From: Procambarus clarkii
Lineage: Eukaryota > Arthropoda > Malacostraca > Decapoda > Cambaridae
DNA length: 64,000 nt
NCBI RefSeq assembly: GCF_040958095.1
Contig: NC_091209.1
Span: forward strand, 10,244,731-10,308,730
Direction of reading: 5' to 3'
In this document: piece by piece, positions 34,575-64,000 of the stretch
Numbering within the stretch: the first letter of the stretch is position 1
Layout: each line of letters starts with the position of its first letter
Program-made: the position numbers and the translations under genes
The notes under the pieces: generated by a model
Seen by the model: only the letters and a program-made list of their open reading frames with translations
Told to the model about the DNA's origin: nothing
Database searches by the model: none

Positions 34575-34870
34575 CAATACACAAGTGGTAAGACACTCGC
34601 CTGGCGTTCCGCGAGCGCTATGTCATGGGTTCGTATCCTGGCCGGGGAGGATTTACTGGGCGCAATTCCTTAACTGTAGCCTCTGTTTAACGCAACAGTA
34701 AAATGTGTACTTGGATGAAAAAACGATTCTTCGCGGCGGGGATCGTATTCCAGGGACCTGCCCGAAACGCTACGCGTACTAGTGGCTCTACAAGAATGTA
34801 ACAACTCTTGTATATATCTCAAAAAAATAACAAGCTGTACAAGAATGTAACAACTCTTGTATATATCTAA
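34575..34870 (+). mobile_element. tRNA-derived SINE, family B
   Basis: Head with an A box-like GTGGTAAGACACTCGCC and B box GGTTCGTATCC; body ATTTACTGGGCGCAATTCC, AAATGTGTACTTGGATG, GATTCTTCGCGGCGGGGAT, CCTGCCCGAAACGCTACGCG; 3' end with ACAAGAATGTAACAACTCTT repeated twice then poly-A. Absent from the other duplication unit, so it inserted after the duplication. Confidence 0.87.
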
Positions 34871-35459
34871 AAAAAAAAAAATTTTTTTTAGGAATACATT
34901 TGTGAACGTTCAGTGATATAATTGGAAACGCCTCCACAAAATTTGTGTTATATATTTTTTATTTATAAAGTTTTATATTTAGTTTTTTAAATTACTATTT
35001 ATTGTGTATGTTGTCTTATTTATTTATATATGTAGCGGATATGTAACCCGGTCAATTGGTGTGGCGTTCTTTTAGTACAGAAATTCAATGCGGATTGTAA
35101 AGAAACGCGCCAAAGTTTGTTTACAAGACGACTGGTTTGTTTACCTCCACCAAATAGGGAGCACAGGGACTCCTGGTTTAACATTGTCGACAAGTAGACG
35201 TCTGGGTTATTCGGGCTGAGAGTTGGTGTCAGACGTCAGCTTGGCTAAGAGGTGCCAAAAGTTGGTGGGTCCTGATAGGCTACTGGTGTGGCCACTGGGA
35301 TTCTAGGCGGCTGGCTGGGGGTCGCTGGAAGATGTCGGTGAATTTTCTATATATGAGTTTAGCGAATTGGGGGCTTTCATACTTTTGCCGTTTGGCTTCG
35401 ACTTGTTTGGCTACCAACTGGACACCCGACACACTTATTGTCTGGGGTCACTGGGTGTT

Positions 35460-35948
35460 CTCATTTTTAAGAGGAAATTTTTTCTTAATTTTGTGTTTTA
35501 GTCAATTAAAAGCTAACTGTTAGATTTAAAACCAGAAATTTAATAGTATTGGCGCCACTGATGTTTTATGAGCATGGAATGCATGCAATATCACTTGGAC
35601 AGTGGAGCACTATAAACGTAAAGTGTATCATAATTTTATTTCTTTTCCCCAATATTATTGCACTATTCTAACTCAAACATCATGATGGCTTGAAAAGTTA
35701 ACATTCTAATATGATGTATGTAAATAAAGTTTTTGTAAATCATGATTAGTTTATTGTATCATAGTTTGCACTTGTATATTTATTGTTATATTTTTATAAT
35801 AAGCAAAATTAAGAAAATCAACAGTTTTATTAAATTAGTTTTAATACAAAAGAAACATACTATTGCTAAAGCACACTTCATCATGTTAATATTAAGTACA
35901 GTAATTTCTTTGACACTTGAATTTTGAATTATATTTCCTGTTTTCCAG
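35460..35948. other. Region between the duplication block and MCM8
   Basis: AT-rich, no repeat recognised. A polypyrimidine run and AG at 35947-35948 (TTTTCCAG) look like a splice acceptor, so an untranslated MCM8 first exon and promoter may lie somewhere in this stretch or further left; neither could be located. Confidence 0.35.
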
Positions 35949-35992
35949 AGTTACAGTATGAATAAATGGTAACTATTTAATGCAAGTCAACT

Positions 35993-62575
<26,583 letters not shown>

Positions 62576-62887
62576 TACAGCAATCATTTAAGTAAGCATT
62601 TCTTTTATGAATGAGTTATATTCTATGCGTCGTGTCAAATTGTTTATACTGTACCTACACTTTGGACTACATTAGTTAACCAAGTTTTTTTTTCGTATTT
62701 GTGTACATTATATACATACGTGCATAGACTAAAATACTTAGAAAACATGTATCTCATTATAGGGTCCCTTTAACTCTCAAACGTGTGTGGGTTCTATTCC
62801 AGAGTCAGCTGTTTGAAACCCAACCTAACCAGATTGCCTGTAGATGCAAGACTTCAAATGATAGAATGTGTTCCTGGACCACAAAAA

Positions 62888-62893
62888 AATAAA
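62888..62893 (+). terminator. MCM8: Candidate MCM8 polyadenylation signal
   Basis: AATAAA about 310 bp after the stop, the first such hexamer seen downstream. Confidence 0.5.
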
Positions 62894-62899
62894 CATTAA

Positions 62900-63879
62900 A
62901 AAACTCTTTTCCAAAAACATTTTTTATGGAATTGCCCTTCATGTATGACTATTGCTTTTTGAAAAGTGAAAAGATCTGATAAAGGGAAGAGCAGAGAGCA
63001 TATCACAGCCATTCTGTTAACCCTAAGACTGAATATGTGCAATGCTGTAACCTCTCGTCTCTCTACTACTCTGGGTCATCTCAGACTTGGTGTAAAAGGT
63101 TGAACCATATACTTAAGTTGTTTTCCTTCCGGACGGCTCGAGGGCATAGGATTACAATCGTTTCAAATTATAAGGTCTGTCACGTGTCTCCCCTCGCCTT
63201 GCAGTTAACAGGGCGGGGAAGCGATTTGGCAATATGGATGGATTTCTACTGTTCTCAGTAGGCCTTGATAGATAGTATCCAGACTTTTGTGGGAAGATGC
63301 TGCCTCTGGAGTTTTGAAGACTGTTCATTGGACAGGGCCAGGCCTAGTTTCTCATTGACTGAAGGTACCAGAATCTAGGCCTAGTTCAAATTGATTGGAT
63401 GCAGACCTAGAAAAGGGGCAGAGCTTCTGAGGGTAAGATGCCTTAGGGATGGAGCTAAAACTTCACCTAGAAGGATGCTAGAGAAAAAGATTTTATTGAG
63501 AACTGGGCAAGTGAAAGAGAGGGGGGTGGGATGATTCACCATGAAGCCATAACATCGGTTGAGTAGAAGCAGGGGGAAGGTAAAAGTCTGCCGAATTTTC
63601 CCTGTACAATTTGTAGTCCATATACCATGCCTCTTAAGGAATAGGGTGTTATACTAGCTTAGGGTTAATTAATTTGCATTTGATTAAATAAATTTACTTT
63701 TAAATTGTCTTCGGTGTATTTTGTATATTGTTCCCTGATTATTATCCAAGATATGGGTCTTAAATTGTTTTTGGACATTACCGAGACATTACTTCCTTCT
63801 TCGAAAAGTACCGGACCAACCAAGCTGCAGTGGATATGTTGGTCTGCGGGCCGCTGCAAGCAACAGCCTGATGGACCAA
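62900..63879. other. Downstream of MCM8; no gene recognised
   Basis: Short open frames only, none with recognisable similarity. Confidence 0.4.
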
Positions 63880-63960
63880 ACTCTCTCAAGTCAAGCCTGG
63901 CCTCGGGCCGGACTTGGGGAGTAGAACAACTCCCAGAACCCCATCAAGCAGGTACCTGTG
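63880..63960 (-). repeat. Dispersed repeat (TACCTGGTTGAT family)
   Basis: Reverse copy of 3664-3740: GGCCGGACTTGGGGAGTAGA ACAACTCCCAGAACCCCATC AAGCAGGTACCT. Confidence 0.6.
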
Positions 63961-64000
63961 ATCTTATGAGCAAATATATTACCCATGTAATTCATGAAGT

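Larger units (their letters stand above)
30073..35459 (+). repeat. Tandem segmental duplication unit carrying peptide gene 3
   Basis: Second ~5.4 kb unit, direct orientation, about 190 bp after the first. Indels relative to the first include loss of the 17-bp array, loss of part of the region after 34255, insertion of a SINE at 34575-34870 and a shortened end. It stops about 490 bp before the presumed MCM8 5' UTR. Confidence 0.9.

Overview
The window is eukaryotic: coding exons are split by GT-AG introns, polyadenylation signals follow genes, and most of the sequence is repeats. Four unrelated tRNA-derived SINE families, LINE 3' ends that run into (AC)n tracts, long minisatellites and a recurrent foldback sequence suggest a decapod crustacean, probably a crayfish-like species. 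That placement is inference; no marker gene was tested.

Right part (about 35.9-62.9 kb, + strand): a complete MCM8 gene. I could join 14 coding exons with consistent phases into an 878-residue MCM helicase with RGG-rich N-terminus, zinc finger, Walker A (GDPGLGKS), Walker B (DEFD) and arginine finger (SRFD). It is the only gene here whose function I can name firmly. Its introns hold LINEs, SINEs, a broken DIRS-like relic, minisatellites and two ~1.1 kb TTAA-flanked inverted-repeat elements whose interiors repeat every ~187 bp.

Middle (about 15.9-35.5 kb, + strand): three tandem copies of a small four-exon gene for a secreted peptide precursor I do not recognise (93, 83 and 83 residues). Each has the same promoter, with two perfect TGACGTCA sites 11 bp apart and a TATA box. 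Copies 2 and 3 lie in two ~5.4 kb tandem duplication units. Promoter, signal peptide and propeptide are nearly identical in all three, while the mature C-terminus differs: copy 1 has four cysteines, copies 2 and 3 lack an exact 10-residue block with two of them. This is the best candidate for an undescribed system.

Left part (1-15.9 kb): a 31-bp palindromic satellite with an inversion point and a nested CR1-like LINE; a nearly perfect 172-bp duplication of a coding-looking exon; LINE and SINE copies; and, on the minus strand at 7350-8348, a 333-codon first coding exon of an unrecognised secreted or type II membrane protein whose remaining exons are not visible. A 142-bp palindrome and a diverged tandem duplication (11.9-13.8 kb) follow.

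Between 18.7 and 24.4 kb lie a degraded zinc-knuckle gag/ORF1-like relic and three large minisatellites (42, 45 and 20 bp units). Their long open frames are by-products of period length or lack of stops, not genes.
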